Below, piece by piece: positions 9,945 through 20,080 of a stretch of 64,000 nt of DNA. Each line of letters opens with the position of its first letter. The stretch's first letter is position 1. The stretch is from Rhizobium sp. NRK18. GTDB taxonomy: Bacteria > Pseudomonadota > Alphaproteobacteria > Rhizobiales > Rhizobiaceae. The position numbers and the translations under genes are program-made. The stretch is taken from assembly GCF_024385575.1 (NCBI RefSeq), contig NZ_JANFMV010000001.1, forward strand, positions 62,001 to 126,000, in the 5' to 3' direction. The notes below the pieces were generated by a model. That model was not told the origin of the DNA and did not search any database. It was given only the letters and a program-made list of their open reading frames with translations.

Positions 9945-9959
9945 TACCTTCTAACGCTT
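9936..9959. terminator. Inverted repeat containing both convergent stop codons (parB/holA)
   Basis: AAGCGTTAG and CTAACGCTT form a perfect 9-bp stem with a 6-nt loop. The parB TAG and the holA TAA both lie in the stem. There is no clear T tract, so it may be a weak bidirectional terminator. Confidence 0.45.
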
Positions 9960-10998
9960 ATCTAAGCCGGCGCTTGGCTTGCAGGGCCGTTGAAAGCAGT
10001 GTCTGCCGGGCGATGCTGTCTTCGAGTGACGGCCGCTGGCGCGACTGCAGGATCGCTGCGTTGATCCGGTTCGTTTCCCGACCGATATCGGCCGACGTCC
10101 AGGCCGCGAGTGCGCGCTCGATGATCGGCTTGCGCCGAAAGTGGAGATGACGCCCGCGGCTCTGCATGACCTTGGCGAGCGGCGCATTCTCACCCTCCAT
10201 TTCTCCCCGCATGAGGTCCATGAGCTGGAAGGTTCTGAGGCAGCTTTGCAGGACGAGGAACATCGGCGTCTTCGAAGAGGCAATCTTTTCCATCGCCTGC
10301 AGGAAGCTGTCGGTATTGCCTGCAAGAACGGCGTCAACGGCGTCGTCGGCGGAGATCGCGCTCGCATCGCCGATGATCTCACGGATGTGGTGTTCCTCGA
10401 CCATGCCGTCTTGGCGGCAATAGAGGCAGAGCTTTTCGAGCTCGCCACGCGATGCGCGCCTGTCGCCGCCGAGAAGCGTCGCCAGAAGCGATCGGGCGTT
10501 CGGGGCAATGCGGAGGCCATGCGCTCCCAAAACCTCGTCTATGAGCCCGCTGACGGCTCTGGCGTCGTCGCTGTAGCAGGGAACGGACAGAATATGCCGG
10601 CTACCGGCCGCGGTCTTGCGCAGGGAAGACGTCTTTTTCAGATCTCCCTGCTCGATGATGACGAAGCAGGCCTCCGGCGGTGTTTCACCGAGGATCTGCA
10701 GCGGCGCGGAGAGCTGCTTCTCTCCGGAGCCGCCGCGTATCCAGATCAGCCGCTCGCCGCCAAACAACCCGATGGAATTGACCTCGTCGAGAAGCCGGCC
10801 GTTGTCGCCCTGCAGATCGCTGACGTCTAGGCGGACGAGAGAAAACGGATCGTCGAGGGCGACGCCGGTCTTGCGGGCGATTTCTTCGGCTCTTTCGCTG
10901 ACCAGACCGCCGTCCGGCCCGAAGATCAGAAAGACCCTTGATTCAAGCGGGCCTCTCTGGATCAGGCGATCGAACTCGAATGCCTTGATTTCCGTCAT
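9958..10998 (-). CDS. holA: DNA polymerase III subunit delta
   Basis: The delta subunit opens the beta sliding clamp within the clamp-loader complex. The 346-residue protein starts MTEIKAFEFDRLIQ and has the typical alphaproteobacterial HolA segment FLIFGPDGGLVSERA, followed by an AAA+-like fold without a full Walker A. It is the last gene of a leuS–lptE–holA minus-strand set and lies 3 bp from lptE. The same lptE–holA pairing occurs widely in proteobacteria. Confidence 0.93.
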   Translation of the reverse strand: MTEIKAFEFDRLIQRGPLESRVFLIFGPDGGLVSERAEEIARKTGVALDDPFSLVRLDVSDLQGDNGRLLDEVNSIGLFGGERLIWIRGGSGEKQLSAPLQILGETPPEACFVIIEQGDLKKTSSLRKTAAGSRHILSVPCYSDDARAVSGLIDEVLGAHGLRIAPNARSLLATLLGGDRRASRGELEKLCLYCRQDGMVEEHHIREIIGDASAISADDAVDAVLAGNTDSFLQAMEKIASSKTPMFLVLQSCLRTFQLMDLMRGEMEGENAPLAKVMQSRGRHLHFRRKPIIERALAAWTSADIGRETNRINAAILQSRQRPSLEDSIARQTLLSTALQAKRRLR

Positions 10999-11001
10999 CG
11001 G

Positions 11002-11532
11002 CTACATGGGCTGCTGCGAGAGCGTCACCAGCAGATCCGCACGGATCATTTCGGCCAGTTCCTTGGCGGCACGATTCTCGGCATCCCGCCCTGCGCGTAT
11101 CTTGGCAAACTCCTGCGAGGAATAATCGACAAGGGCGGTGGCCTTGCGGCTTGCCGCGCGAAGGACCTCGCCATCGGAAAGGCGGGTCAAGGTGTAGTCA
11201 CCCGTGACGATGACGCGACCGGCATTGGCCGTGTCTGACGAGCTGTCGATGAGAACGCCCTGGCTCTTCGTATTCACCAGAAGCTTCAGTTCATAAGCCG
11301 GATTCGCAGGCTCGCCTGCGCCACCGGACATCAGGAAAATCAATCGGTTGCGAACTTCGAGACCAACCCGGTCACCGGCCGGCGATATGCCGACGGATGC
11401 CAGTTCCGCAGGGACCTTTCCCTGCTGGGAATAGAGCGGCTGGACCTGGCAGCCGGCCGATGTGACGGCCAGACCAAGTGTGGCGGCAACGACGAGCCGG
11501 CGAAGGATGCTGGATTTCGACTTATACGACAA
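11002..11532 (-). CDS. lptE: LPS-assembly lipoprotein LptE
   Basis: An outer-membrane lipoprotein that plugs and supports the LptD translocon for lipopolysaccharide insertion. The 176-residue protein has a basic N-terminus, a hydrophobic stretch at residues 12–25, and a lipobox-like TSAGC with the acylated Cys near residue 28, followed by QVQPLYS. The mature part has the conserved RLIFLMSGG and [12 protein letters not shown] segments. Its start overlaps the leuS stop by 11 bp, indicating coupling in the leuS–lptE–holA unit. Confidence 0.9.
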   Translation of the reverse strand: MSYKSKSSILRRLVVAATLGLAVTSAGCQVQPLYSQQGKVPAELASVGISPAGDRVGLEVRNRLIFLMSGGAGEPANPAYELKLLVNTKSQGVLIDSSSDTANAGRVIVTGDYTLTRLSDGEVLRAASRKATALVDYSSQEFAKIRAGRDAENRAAKELAEMIRADLLVTLSQQPM

Positions 11533-14152
11533 TGTTGACGATCCTCTGCGGCACCACGATGATCTTCTTCGGCGGCTGGCCGTTCAGGTGATGCTGGACC
11601 TGCTCGAGGGCCAGAACGGCTTCCTTGACGGCATCTTGATCGGCATCGCGCGCGATTGTCAATTCCGCTCTCTTCTTGCCATTGACCTGAATGGGCAGCA
11701 CGATCTCGTTGTCGGCAACCAGAGCCTCGTCATAGCTTGGCCAACCGGTCTCGCACATCAGCGTTTCGTTGCCGAGAACCGACCAGCATTCCTCGGCGAG
11801 ATGCGGCGTCATCGGCGCAATCATGTGGATCAGGAGTTCGGCGGCGTCACGTGCAGCAGCCTTGTCCTCGTCGCTCCCCTCGCCTTTCGCCAGCGCGGCA
11901 AAAGGCCCGGCCATGCTGTTGACCAGTTCGTAGATGCGCGCCACGGCCTTGTTGAAGGCAAGCTTGTCATAATCGCCCTGCACGGCCTTCAGCGTCTTGT
12001 GCGCTGCCTGCGAAACCGGAAGGAAAGCACCATCCTTAGCCGGATTCGCCGTCACCGACTGCAGGAACTCAGACGCTTCCGAAATGATGCGCCAGACGCG
12101 CTGGACGAAGCGGTGGGCACCTTCGACGCCAGCCTCGGACCAGATCACGTCGCGATCGGGCGGTGAGTCCGACAGCACGAAGAAGCGGGCCGTATCGGCG
12201 CCATAGGAGGCGATGATGTCGTCCGGATCCACCACGTTCTTCTTCGATTTCGACATCTTCTCGATCGAGCCGATCTTGATCTCCTCACCGGAAGACATCA
12301 GGACGGCGCGGCGGGTGCCTTCGCTCTCTTCAATGCGAATATCGGCGGGTGCCAGCCACTCGCGGGCAGCGCCCTCGCCGCGGCTGTAGGTTTCGTGCAC
12401 GACCATGCCCTGCGTGAACAGGCCCTTGAAGGGCTCGTCGAGGTTGACATGCCCTGCCACCTTCATGGCGCGCGTGAAGAAGCGCGAATAGAGCAAATGC
12501 AGGATCGCGTGCTCGATGCCGCCGATATACTGGTCGACGGGCAGCCAGCGGTCCGCAACGGCCGGATCGGTCGGTGCGTCTTCCCATGGTGCAGTGAAGC
12601 GCGTGTAATACCAGCTCGAATCGACGAAGGTATCCATCGTGTCGGTTTCCCGGCGGGCATCCTTGCCGCAAACCGGGCAGGCCACGTGGCGCCAGGTCGG
12701 GTGACGGTCCAGCGGATTGCCGGGAAGGTCGAAGCTGACATCGTCCGGCAGCTTGACCGGCAGGTCCTTCTTCGGCACCGGCACAACACCGCAGTCGTCG
12801 CAATGGATGACCGGGATCGGGCAACCCCAGTAGCGCTGGCGGGAAATACCCCAGTCGCGAAGACGGAAATTCACCTTGCGCTCGCCCTGTGGCTGGTTGC
12901 CGAGCGATTGGCTGGAGAGCTTTTCGGCAACGGCCTGGAAAGCCTCCGACGTCGTCATGCCGTCGAGGAAACGGGAATTGATCATCACGCCGTCGTCGAC
13001 ATAGGCCGTGTCGCCCACCTCGAAGCTCGCCGCATCGCCATCTGCCGGCATGACGACGGGTACGACCGGCAAGCCGTATTTGCGGGCGAAATCCAGGTCG
13101 CGCTGGTCGCCGGAGGGGCAGCCGAAGATGGCGCCGGTGCCGTATTCCATCAAAACGAAGTTCGCGACGTAGACCGGCAGTTCCCAGTTCGGGTCGAGCG
13201 GATGCTTCACACGAATTCCGGTTTCGATGCCCTTCTTCTCGGCTGTTTCCAGTGCTGCCAGCGACGTCCCTGCCCGGCGGCATTCCTCGCAGAATGCGGC
13301 GATCTCGGCGTTCGTTTCAGCCGCGGCCTTGGCGAGCGGATGATCGGCGGCGATGGCCAGGAAGGATGCGCCGAACAGGGTGTCCGGCCGGGTCGTGTAG
13401 ACCGTCACTTCGCTCATGCCGGCAGGTGCCGTATCGCCGACGATTTCCCAGCGCACGGTCATGCCTTCGGAGCGCCCGATCCAGTTCTTCTGCATCAGGC
13501 GCACTTTTTCCGGCCACTGGTCGAGGCCGTCCAGTGCATCGAGCAGATCCTGCGAAAAGTCGGTGATCTTGAAGAACCATTGCGTCAGTTCGCGCTGCTC
13601 GACGAGGGCGCCCGAGCGCCAGCCGCGGCCGTCGATCACCTGCTCGTTGGCGAGAACCGTCTGGTCTTCCGGATCCCAGTTGACCTTCGACTGCCGGCGA
13701 TAGACCAGGCCATGCTCAAGGAAATCCAAGAACAGATGCTGTTGGCGGTGATAGTATTCCACGTCGCAGGTTGCGAATTCCCGCGACCAGTCGAGGGACA
13801 GGCCCATGGATTTCAGCTGGCCGCGCATCGTGGCGATGTTTTCGTAGGTCCATTCCTTGGGATGAACCTTGTTCTTCATGGCGGCATTTTCGGCCGGCAT
13901 GCCGAAGGCGTCCCAGCCCATCGGATGCAGAACGTTATAGCCGCGGGCGCGCTTGTAGCGCGCAACAACATCGCCCATCGCATAGTTGCGGACGTGACCC
14001 ATGTGGATGCGTCCGGACGGATAGGGGAACATCTCCAGCACGTAATACTTTTCGCGCGGATCGCCGTTGTCGGTCTCGAAGACCTTGTCTTCGGTCCATT
14101 TTTTCTGCCAGCGTGGCTCGGCGTCACGCGGATTATATCGTTCGTTGGCCAT
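11522..14152 (-). CDS. leuS: Leucyl-tRNA synthetase
   Basis: Class Ia aminoacyl-tRNA synthetase charging tRNA-Leu; 876 residues, normal for bacteria. The HIGH motif appears as HMGH in [15 protein letters not shown] near residues 43–56. The CP1 editing domain follows, with the tRNA-editing region [12 protein letters not shown], then a zinc-like CxxC pair (HCDDCG, ACPVCG), the KMSKS motif [14 protein letters not shown], and an anticodon-binding C-terminal domain. The long open frames on the opposite strand are codon-bias shadows. Confidence 0.98.
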   Translation of the reverse strand: MANERYNPRDAEPRWQKKWTEDKVFETDNGDPREKYYVLEMFPYPSGRIHMGHVRNYAMGDVVARYKRARGYNVLHPMGWDAFGMPAENAAMKNKVHPKEWTYENIATMRGQLKSMGLSLDWSREFATCDVEYYHRQQHLFLDFLEHGLVYRRQSKVNWDPEDQTVLANEQVIDGRGWRSGALVEQRELTQWFFKITDFSQDLLDALDGLDQWPEKVRLMQKNWIGRSEGMTVRWEIVGDTAPAGMSEVTVYTTRPDTLFGASFLAIAADHPLAKAAAETNAEIAAFCEECRRAGTSLAALETAEKKGIETGIRVKHPLDPNWELPVYVANFVLMEYGTGAIFGCPSGDQRDLDFARKYGLPVVPVVMPADGDAASFEVGDTAYVDDGVMINSRFLDGMTTSEAFQAVAEKLSSQSLGNQPQGERKVNFRLRDWGISRQRYWGCPIPVIHCDDCGVVPVPKKDLPVKLPDDVSFDLPGNPLDRHPTWRHVACPVCGKDARRETDTMDTFVDSSWYYTRFTAPWEDAPTDPAVADRWLPVDQYIGGIEHAILHLLYSRFFTRAMKVAGHVNLDEPFKGLFTQGMVVHETYSRGEGAAREWLAPADIRIEESEGTRRAVLMSSGEEIKIGSIEKMSKSKKNVVDPDDIIASYGADTARFFVLSDSPPDRDVIWSEAGVEGAHRFVQRVWRIISEASEFLQSVTANPAKDGAFLPVSQAAHKTLKAVQGDYDKLAFNKAVARIYELVNSMAGPFAALAKGEGSDEDKAAARDAAELLIHMIAPMTPHLAEECWSVLGNETLMCETGWPSYDEALVADNEIVLPIQVNGKKRAELTIARDADQDAVKEAVLALEQVQHHLNGQPPKKIIVVPQRIVNIVV

Positions 14153-14345
14153 GGTCTTTCAGAATTCCGGAAATCAGGGAGAATTGGGGCTGACCTTCAC
14201 CACGAAACCGCTGGAGCGTCAAGTTCGGCGGCCACGGGGCCGAGGCAAAAGCTCGGTCGGCTGGCGAAATTTGCCCGTGTCGGCTTGGCAATGGAGGTTG
14301 GGGAGGATACTTGGCGATAAATGGTGCCGAAAGGACGGAAAGACA

Positions 14346-15005
14346 ATGGTTCTCGCAGATCGTCTCGCTGAAGTTCTCAACACGATCGCCGCAACCGCAA
14401 AGCGTGCGGGACGGGCGGACGGCAGTGTGACACTTGTCGCGGTGTCGAAGACCTTCGATGCCGACACAATCCGGCTGGCGATTGCCGCCGGCCAGCGGGT
14501 TTTTGGCGAAAACCGGGTCCAGGAAGCACAGGCGAAGTGGCCGGACCTGAAGCAGGAGACCGATGACATCGAATTGCACCTGATCGGGCCGCTTCAGTCC
14601 AACAAGGCGGCGGACGCTGTGGCGCTGTTCGATGTGATCGAGACGGTGGACCGGGAAAAGATCGCCAGGGCATTGGCGTCCGAAATCGAGCGTCAGGGCC
14701 GGACGCTTCGCCTCTATGTCCAGGTCAATACGGGGCTCGAGCCGCAGAAGGCAGGGATTGCGCCGGATGACGCGGTCGCCTTCGTCGACTTCTGCCGCAA
14801 CGAGTTGAAGCTCACCATCGAGGGCTTGATGTGCATTCCGCCGGCCGGCGAAAATCCCGGTCCGCACTTTGCCCTGCTGCAGAAGCTGGCGGCCGAAGCG
14901 GGCCTTGCAAAGCTCTCCATGGGCATGTCCGGGGACTATCAGACCGCCGTCGAGTTCGGCGCGACGAGCGTTCGGGTGGGGTCGGCGATCTTCGGCGAGC
15001 GTTGA
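14346..15005 (+). CDS. YggS-family pyridoxal phosphate homeostasis protein (PLPBP)
   Basis: A single-domain fold-type III PLP-binding protein with no established enzyme activity; homologues buffer PLP and affect amino-acid pools. The 219-residue protein has the PLP lysine in LVAVSKTF (Lys35), the family signature GENRVQEAQAKW, and a C-terminal SMGMSGDYQTAVEFGATSVRVGSAIFG that holds the phosphate group. The open frame extends far upstream, but the ATG at 14346 is preceded by GGACGGAAAG and matches family N-termini. It is divergent from leuS and unlinked to other PLP genes, except pdxY about 22 kb away. Confidence 0.93.
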   Translation: MVLADRLAEVLNTIAATAKRAGRADGSVTLVAVSKTFDADTIRLAIAAGQRVFGENRVQEAQAKWPDLKQETDDIELHLIGPLQSNKAADAVALFDVIETVDREKIARALASEIERQGRTLRLYVQVNTGLEPQKAGIAPDDAVAFVDFCRNELKLTIEGLMCIPPAGENPGPHFALLQKLAAEAGLAKLSMGMSGDYQTAVEFGATSVRVGSAIFGER

Positions 15006-15145
15006 AACTGACTTTCGTCAAACCTTTCAATTTTTATCGCGGGTGCACCCGCATTCCTGCGTTTTAGCGCTTCCGAATTGATTCGGATTTTCCTATCTTT
15101 TCCCACGAGGAGCACATGCGGATGCATGTGTAATGGGAGGAGAGC

Positions 15146-17059
15146 ATGGCAGACAACTACAAGGCGGCCTATGCCGGATGGCAGGCCGATCCCTTCGGCT
15201 TCTGGAAAAATGCCGCAGAATCCATCGATTGGTCGGTCTTTCCGCAGACGATATTCGATCCGGCGATGGGCACCTATGGCCGCTGGTTTCCCGGCGGCAT
15301 CACCAATACCTGCTACAATTGCATCGACCGGCATGTGATTGCCGGCAATGGCGAGCAGGCGGCACTGATCTATGAGAGCGCCATCACCGGGCGGGATCGC
15401 ATCTACACCTATCAACAGCTGTTCGAATCGGTAAACGCCTGCGCCAGCGTTCTGAAGGATTTCGGCGTTGGCAAGGGTGACCGGGTGATCATCTACATGC
15501 CGATGATCCCGGAAGCCGTCTTCGCCATGCTGGCCTGTGCCAGGATCGGCGCCGTGCACTCCGTCGTGTTCGGCGGGTTCGCAGCCCATGAGCTTGCCAA
15601 GCGCATCGAGGACAGTGGTGCGCGGATCGTCATTTCGGCGAGCTGCGGTCTGGAGCCGAACCGGACGGTGCCTTACAAGCCGCTGCTCGATCACGCCATC
15701 GAGATTTCAAAGGTCAAGCCCGACCATTGCCTGATTGTCCAGCGTCCGGAGCTGAGGGCTGATCTCCAGGACGGCCGGGACCACGATCTGCGAGCCCTCA
15801 TCGGGGCCGCGCAGGAGAAGGGCGCCCGGGTCGATTGCGAACCAGTCGATGCGACGGATCCGCTTTACGTCCTCTATACCTCGGGAACGACCGGACAGCC
15901 GAAAGGTGTCGTGCGCGACAATGGTGGGCACATGGTGGCGCTCATTTGGTCGATGCGAAATATCTATGGTGTTTCACCGGGTGAGACCTACTGGGCCGCC
16001 TCGGATATCGGCTGGGTCGTCGGCCATTCCTACATCGTCTATGCGCCGCTGCTGAACGGCAATGCGACGATCCTGTTCGAGGGCAAGCCGATCGGGACGC
16101 CGGATGCCGGCGTCTTCTGGCGGGTGATCAACAAGCACAATGTCAGGGTGCTGTTCACCGCTCCGACGGCCTTCCGGGCGATCCGAAAGGAAGACCCCAA
16201 CGGTGATTTCATCGCCGAAAATCCCATGCCGGGCCTGAGGGCGCTGTTTCTCGCCGGTGAGCGCGCCGATCCGGATACGCTCAAATGGGCGGAAGAGAAG
16301 CTGAAGGTGCCCGTCATCGACCATTGGTGGCAGACGGAGACCGGCTGGCCGATCGCCGGCAACCCGATCGGGCTCGCCCTGCTGCCGGTCAAGCACGGAT
16401 CACCGGCGGTCGCCATGCCCGGCTACGATCTGCAGGTGCTCGATGATGCCGGTCACCCGGTGCCGAACGGCACGCTCGGCAATGTCGTCGTCAAGCTACC
16501 GCTGCCGCCGGGTTGCCTGCCGACATTCTGGAACGCCGACGAGCGCTTCCACACCTCCTGCCTTGATGAATTCCCGGGCTACTACAAGACCGCGGATGCG
16601 GGTTACCTCGACGAGGACGGATACATCTTCATCATGGCGCGCACCGATGACATCGTGAATGTCGCCGGGCACCGTCTGTCGACCGGGGCCATGGAAGAAG
16701 TCTGCGCCATGCATCCGGATGTCGCCGAATGCGCGGTGATCGGCATTGCCGATCCGATCAAGGGTCAGGTGCCCTGCGGCTTCCTGGTGCTCAACAACGG
16801 TGCCGATCGCGGTGCCAAGGAGCTGGAGCGTGAGATCGTCGCGCTTATCCGCGAGGAGATCGGCCCGGTTGCCGCCTTCAAGATGGCGATCCAGGTCAAG
16901 CGGCTGCCGAAGACGCGCTCCGGAAAGATTCTGCGAGGCACCATGCAGAAGATCGCCGATGGCATGCCTTGGACGATGCCGGCAACGATCGAGGATCCGG
17001 CGGTACTTGATGAAATTACCGAAGCGATCCGGTCTCACTCGGCGCAACATGCCGCATGA
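15146..17059 (+). CDS. prpE: Propionyl-CoA synthetase-type acyl-CoA ligase (PrpE-like)
   Basis: An AMP-forming acyl-CoA synthetase of 637 residues. It probably activates propionate or a similar short acid to its CoA thioester via an acyl-adenylate. It has the phosphate-binding loop LYTSGTTGQPKGVVRD, the WWQTETGW adenylate motif, a hinge Asp in GYLDEDGYIFIMARTDD, and the C-terminal catalytic Lys segment [11 protein letters not shown]. The start ATG follows a strong GGAGGAG. It resembles the acs gene about 2.9 kb downstream, but the sequence around WWQTETGW and the shorter C-terminus place it nearer PrpE. Exact substrate is inference. Confidence 0.85.
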   Translation: MADNYKAAYAGWQADPFGFWKNAAESIDWSVFPQTIFDPAMGTYGRWFPGGITNTCYNCIDRHVIAGNGEQAALIYESAITGRDRIYTYQQLFESVNACASVLKDFGVGKGDRVIIYMPMIPEAVFAMLACARIGAVHSVVFGGFAAHELAKRIEDSGARIVISASCGLEPNRTVPYKPLLDHAIEISKVKPDHCLIVQRPELRADLQDGRDHDLRALIGAAQEKGARVDCEPVDATDPLYVLYTSGTTGQPKGVVRDNGGHMVALIWSMRNIYGVSPGETYWAASDIGWVVGHSYIVYAPLLNGNATILFEGKPIGTPDAGVFWRVINKHNVRVLFTAPTAFRAIRKEDPNGDFIAENPMPGLRALFLAGERADPDTLKWAEEKLKVPVIDHWWQTETGWPIAGNPIGLALLPVKHGSPAVAMPGYDLQVLDDAGHPVPNGTLGNVVVKLPLPPGCLPTFWNADERFHTSCLDEFPGYYKTADAGYLDEDGYIFIMARTDDIVNVAGHRLSTGAMEEVCAMHPDVAECAVIGIADPIKGQVPCGFLVLNNGADRGAKELEREIVALIREEIGPVAAFKMAIQVKRLPKTRSGKILRGTMQKIADGMPWTMPATIEDPAVLDEITEAIRSHSAQHAA

Positions 17060-17064
17060 ATGAA

Positions 17065-17090
17065 AAAAGGCCCCGCGAGGGGCCTTTTGT
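17065..17090 (+). terminator. Intrinsic terminator after prpE
   Basis: The stem GGCCCC/GGGGCC closes a GCGA tetraloop, with flanking AAAA and TTTT that extend the pairing and supply the U tract. It lies 6 bp past the prpE stop. The symmetric A/T flanks suggest it can also serve trcR from the other side. Confidence 0.85.
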
Positions 17091-17116
17091 CGTCTGAATG
17101 ATGATCCGCGAGGAAA

Positions 17117-17821
17117 TCAGCGGAAGTCGTCTTCGTCGTCTTCCTCGACCGTGTCGGACTTCAGCGACTTGAGCTTCGCGAAAACGGCATCCGCGTCGAT
17201 TTCCTTTTCCTCTTCCTCGGCGTAGTTCGAGGTGTAGTTTTCGGTTTCGCGGGCAGATTCGAGCGTTGCGCCCATTTCGGCAGCGGTCGGCAGCGGACGG
17301 CCTTTCGATGCCTTCTCGACTTCCATGTCGAGGTCGATCTGGCTGCAGAGGCCGAGCGTAACCGGATCCATCGGCGTCAGGTTGGCGGAGTTCCAGTGCG
17401 ACCGGTCGCGGATCTGTTCGATCGTGGACTTCGTTGTGCCGACAAGGCGTGAAATCTGCGCATCCTTGAGTTCCGGATGGTTGCGAACCAGCCAGAGGAT
17501 GGCGTTCGGGCGATCCTGGCGCTTGGAGACCGGCGTGTAACGCGGGCCACGACGCTTCGATTCCGGAACCCGAACCTTCGGCTCGGCGAGCTTCAGCTTG
17601 TAGGCCGTGTCCTTTTCCGCCCGCGCTATTTCGTCGCGGGAAAGCTGGCCGGTCGAGATCGGATCGAGGCCCTTGATGCCCTGAGCGGACTCACCGTCAG
17701 CGATGGCTTTGACTTCCAGAGGATGCAGTTTGCAGAACTGGGCAATCTGCTCGAATGACAGGGATGTGTTGTCAACGAGCCAGACGGCGGTCGCCTTCGG
17801 CATCAGCAGTTGTTGAGCCAT
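17117..17821 (-). CDS. trcR: TrcR/DUF1013 family cell-cycle transcriptional regulator
   Basis: An alphaproteobacteria-specific protein of the DUF1013 family, named cell cycle transcriptional regulator TrcR in reference annotation. The 234-residue protein has the standard MAQQLLMPKATAVWLVDNTSLSF start, a helix-turn-helix-like region (KDAQISRLVGTTKSTIEQIRDR) near residues 123–145, and a strongly acidic C-terminal tail rich in E and D. The start at 17821 is chosen over an ORF extension of 19 codons because family members begin MAQQ. The gene is convergent with prpE and divergent from acs. Its DNA targets cannot be inferred here. Confidence 0.9.
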   Translation of the reverse strand: MAQQLLMPKATAVWLVDNTSLSFEQIAQFCKLHPLEVKAIADGESAQGIKGLDPISTGQLSRDEIARAEKDTAYKLKLAEPKVRVPESKRRGPRYTPVSKRQDRPNAILWLVRNHPELKDAQISRLVGTTKSTIEQIRDRSHWNSANLTPMDPVTLGLCSQIDLDMEVEKASKGRPLPTAAEMGATLESARETENYTSNYAEEEEKEIDADAVFAKLKSLKSDTVEEDDEDDFR

Positions 17822-18037
17822 AGATAAAGTCCTTCTGTCCGTCCGCTCCGGGGGCGCGGGCCGTGGGTCAAACCACAATTTCCGGGATTTTCGCGCCTTC
17901 TATAACCGCAATGTGTCATAAATGCAATTCTTTCGAATGCGAATTGCTGACGCTTGATTGCCTTGTTTATTTCAGTTCTTATCTTGCCAGAACAAGTGGG
18001 ACGGGAGGACGTCCCGTCATGCACACGGGAGGAGTAT

Positions 18038-19993
18038 ATGTCGGTGAAAACCTATCCGGTTTCCAAAGCGGTCAAGGACCGCGCGCTGATCGATAACGAT
18101 CGCTATCAGAAATGGTATCAGGAAAGCATCGAGGAGCCAGAGAAGTTCTGGGACAAGCACGGGCGGCGGATCGACTGGTTCAAGCCCTACACGAAAGTGA
18201 AGAACACGTCGTTCAAGGGCAAGGTGCCGATCAAGTGGTTCGAGGACGGTATTACCAATGTTTCCTACAACTGCATCGACCGTCATCTGAAGACGCATGG
18301 CGACCGCACGGCCATCATCTGGGAAGGCGACAACCCGTATATCGACAAGAAGATCACCTACAACGAGCTCTACGAGCACGTCTGCCGCATGGCGAACGTG
18401 TTGAAGAAGCATGGCGTGAAGAAGGGCGATCGCGTCACGATCTACATGCCGATGATCCCGGAAGCGGCCTATGCGATGCTCGCCTGCGCCCGTATCGGCG
18501 CCATTCACTCTGTGGTCTTCGCGGGCTTTTCTCCCGAAGCGCTTGCCGGTCGACTGGTCGACTGCGAATCGACCTTCGTCATCACCTGCGACGAGGGCCT
18601 GCGCGGCCGCAAGCCGATTGCGCTGAAGGAAAACACCGATACCGCCATCGATATCGCCGCCAAGCAGTATGTCATCGTCAACAAGGTTCTTGTGGTTCGC
18701 CGCACGGGCGGCAAGGTCGGCTGGGCGCCGGGCCGCGACATCTGGTATCACGAGGAAATTCACACCGTGAAGGCGGATTGCCCGCCGGCAAAGATGAAGG
18801 CGGAAGACCCACTCTTCATCCTTTACACCTCGGGTTCGACCGGCAAGCCGAAGGGCGTGCTACATACGACCGGCGGCTACCTCGTCTACGCCTCGATGAC
18901 GCATGAATATGTCTTCGACTATCACGACGGGGACATCTACTGGTGCACGGCGGACGTGGGCTGGGTCACGGGACATTCCTACATCGTCTACGGACCGCTT
19001 TCGAACTGCGCGACGACGCTGATGTTCGAGGGCGTGCCGACGTTCCCGGATGCGGGCCGTTTCTGGGAAATCGTCGACAAGCACAAGGTCAACATCTTCT
19101 ACACCGCACCGACCGCGATCCGCTCGCTGATGGGGGCCGGCGACGAATACGTCAAAAGATCCGACCGCTCGACGCTGCGCCTGCTCGGCTCCGTCGGCGA
19201 ACCGATCAATCCGGAGGCCTGGGAGTGGTATCACCGCGTCGTCGGCGACGAACGCTGCCCGATCGTCGATACCTGGTGGCAGACGGAGACCGGCGGCATC
19301 ATGATCACGCCGCTACCCGGTGCGACAGACACCAAGCCGGGGTCTGCAACCCGTCCCTTCTTCGGGATCAAGCCGGAACTGGTCGACAATGAAGGCAATA
19401 TCCTGGAAGGCGCCACCGACGGCAATCTCTGCATCGCCGACAGCTGGCCGGGCCAGGCCCGTTCGGTCTACGGCGATCATCATCGCTACATCCAGACCTA
19501 CTTCTCGACCTACAAGGGCAAGTATTTCACGGGCGACGGATGCCGCCGTGACGAGGATGGCTACTACTGGATCACCGGCCGCGTCGACGATGTTCTGAAT
19601 GTTTCCGGCCACCGGCTGGGGACTGCGGAAGTCGAGTCGGCGCTCGTCTCGCACCACAAGGTATCGGAGGCCGCCGTCGTCGGCTATCCGCATCCAGTCA
19701 AGGGACAGGGCATTTACTGCTACGTCACGCTGATGTCCGGGGAAGATCCTTCGGATGCGCTCAAGGCGGACCTGATCAAGCATGTCAGAAGCGAGATCGG
19801 CCCGATTGCCTCTCCTGACAAGATCCAGTTCGCGCCCGGGCTGCCGAAGACCCGTTCGGGCAAGATCATGCGCCGCATCCTGCGCAAGATTGCCGAAGAC
19901 GATTTCGGTGCGCTCGGCGATACGTCGACGCTCGCGGATCCGGGCGTCGTCGACGACCTGATCGCCAACCGGCAGAACAAGTCCGCCGCCTGA
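18038..19993 (+). CDS. acs: Acetyl-CoA synthetase
   Basis: AMP-forming acetate:CoA ligase, 651 residues, the usual length. The start ATG at 18038 follows GGGAGGAGTAT and gives [15 protein letters not shown]; the open frame runs 28 codons further upstream without support. Motifs include [19 protein letters not shown] (A3), [18 protein letters not shown] (A5), [20 protein letters not shown] (A8) and the catalytic Lys in [11 protein letters not shown] (A10), a site of regulatory acetylation in homologues. It is adjacent to a related PrpE-like ligase, possibly an ancient duplication with divergent substrate use. Confidence 0.97.
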   Translation: MSVKTYPVSKAVKDRALIDNDRYQKWYQESIEEPEKFWDKHGRRIDWFKPYTKVKNTSFKGKVPIKWFEDGITNVSYNCIDRHLKTHGDRTAIIWEGDNPYIDKKITYNELYEHVCRMANVLKKHGVKKGDRVTIYMPMIPEAAYAMLACARIGAIHSVVFAGFSPEALAGRLVDCESTFVITCDEGLRGRKPIALKENTDTAIDIAAKQYVIVNKVLVVRRTGGKVGWAPGRDIWYHEEIHTVKADCPPAKMKAEDPLFILYTSGSTGKPKGVLHTTGGYLVYASMTHEYVFDYHDGDIYWCTADVGWVTGHSYIVYGPLSNCATTLMFEGVPTFPDAGRFWEIVDKHKVNIFYTAPTAIRSLMGAGDEYVKRSDRSTLRLLGSVGEPINPEAWEWYHRVVGDERCPIVDTWWQTETGGIMITPLPGATDTKPGSATRPFFGIKPELVDNEGNILEGATDGNLCIADSWPGQARSVYGDHHRYIQTYFSTYKGKYFTGDGCRRDEDGYYWITGRVDDVLNVSGHRLGTAEVESALVSHHKVSEAAVVGYPHPVKGQGIYCYVTLMSGEDPSDALKADLIKHVRSEIGPIASPDKIQFAPGLPKTRSGKIMRRILRKIAEDDFGALGDTSTLADPGVVDDLIANRQNKSAA

Positions 19994-20015
19994 CGTCACA
20001 GGTTCAGCCCCAACG

Positions 20016-20054
20016 AAAAAGCCCTCCCACGAATTACGCGGGAGGGCTTTTGTT
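20016..20054. terminator. Bidirectional intrinsic terminator between acs and the aldehyde dehydrogenase
   Basis: The stem GCCCTCCC/GGGAGGGC (20021–20028 and 20040–20047) has an 11-nt loop, with AAAAA before it and TTTTGTTTG after. It serves acs on the plus strand and the convergent dehydrogenase on the minus strand. Confidence 0.85.
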
Positions 20055-20080
20055 TGTCTTGGCTTACGAAACGGAAGCGA

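Noticed and set aside
12395..14320. 641-codon open frame on the plus strand opposite leuS
   Set aside because: leuS on the other strand has full family motifs. The plus-strand frame is a high-GC codon-bias shadow with no recognisable domain.
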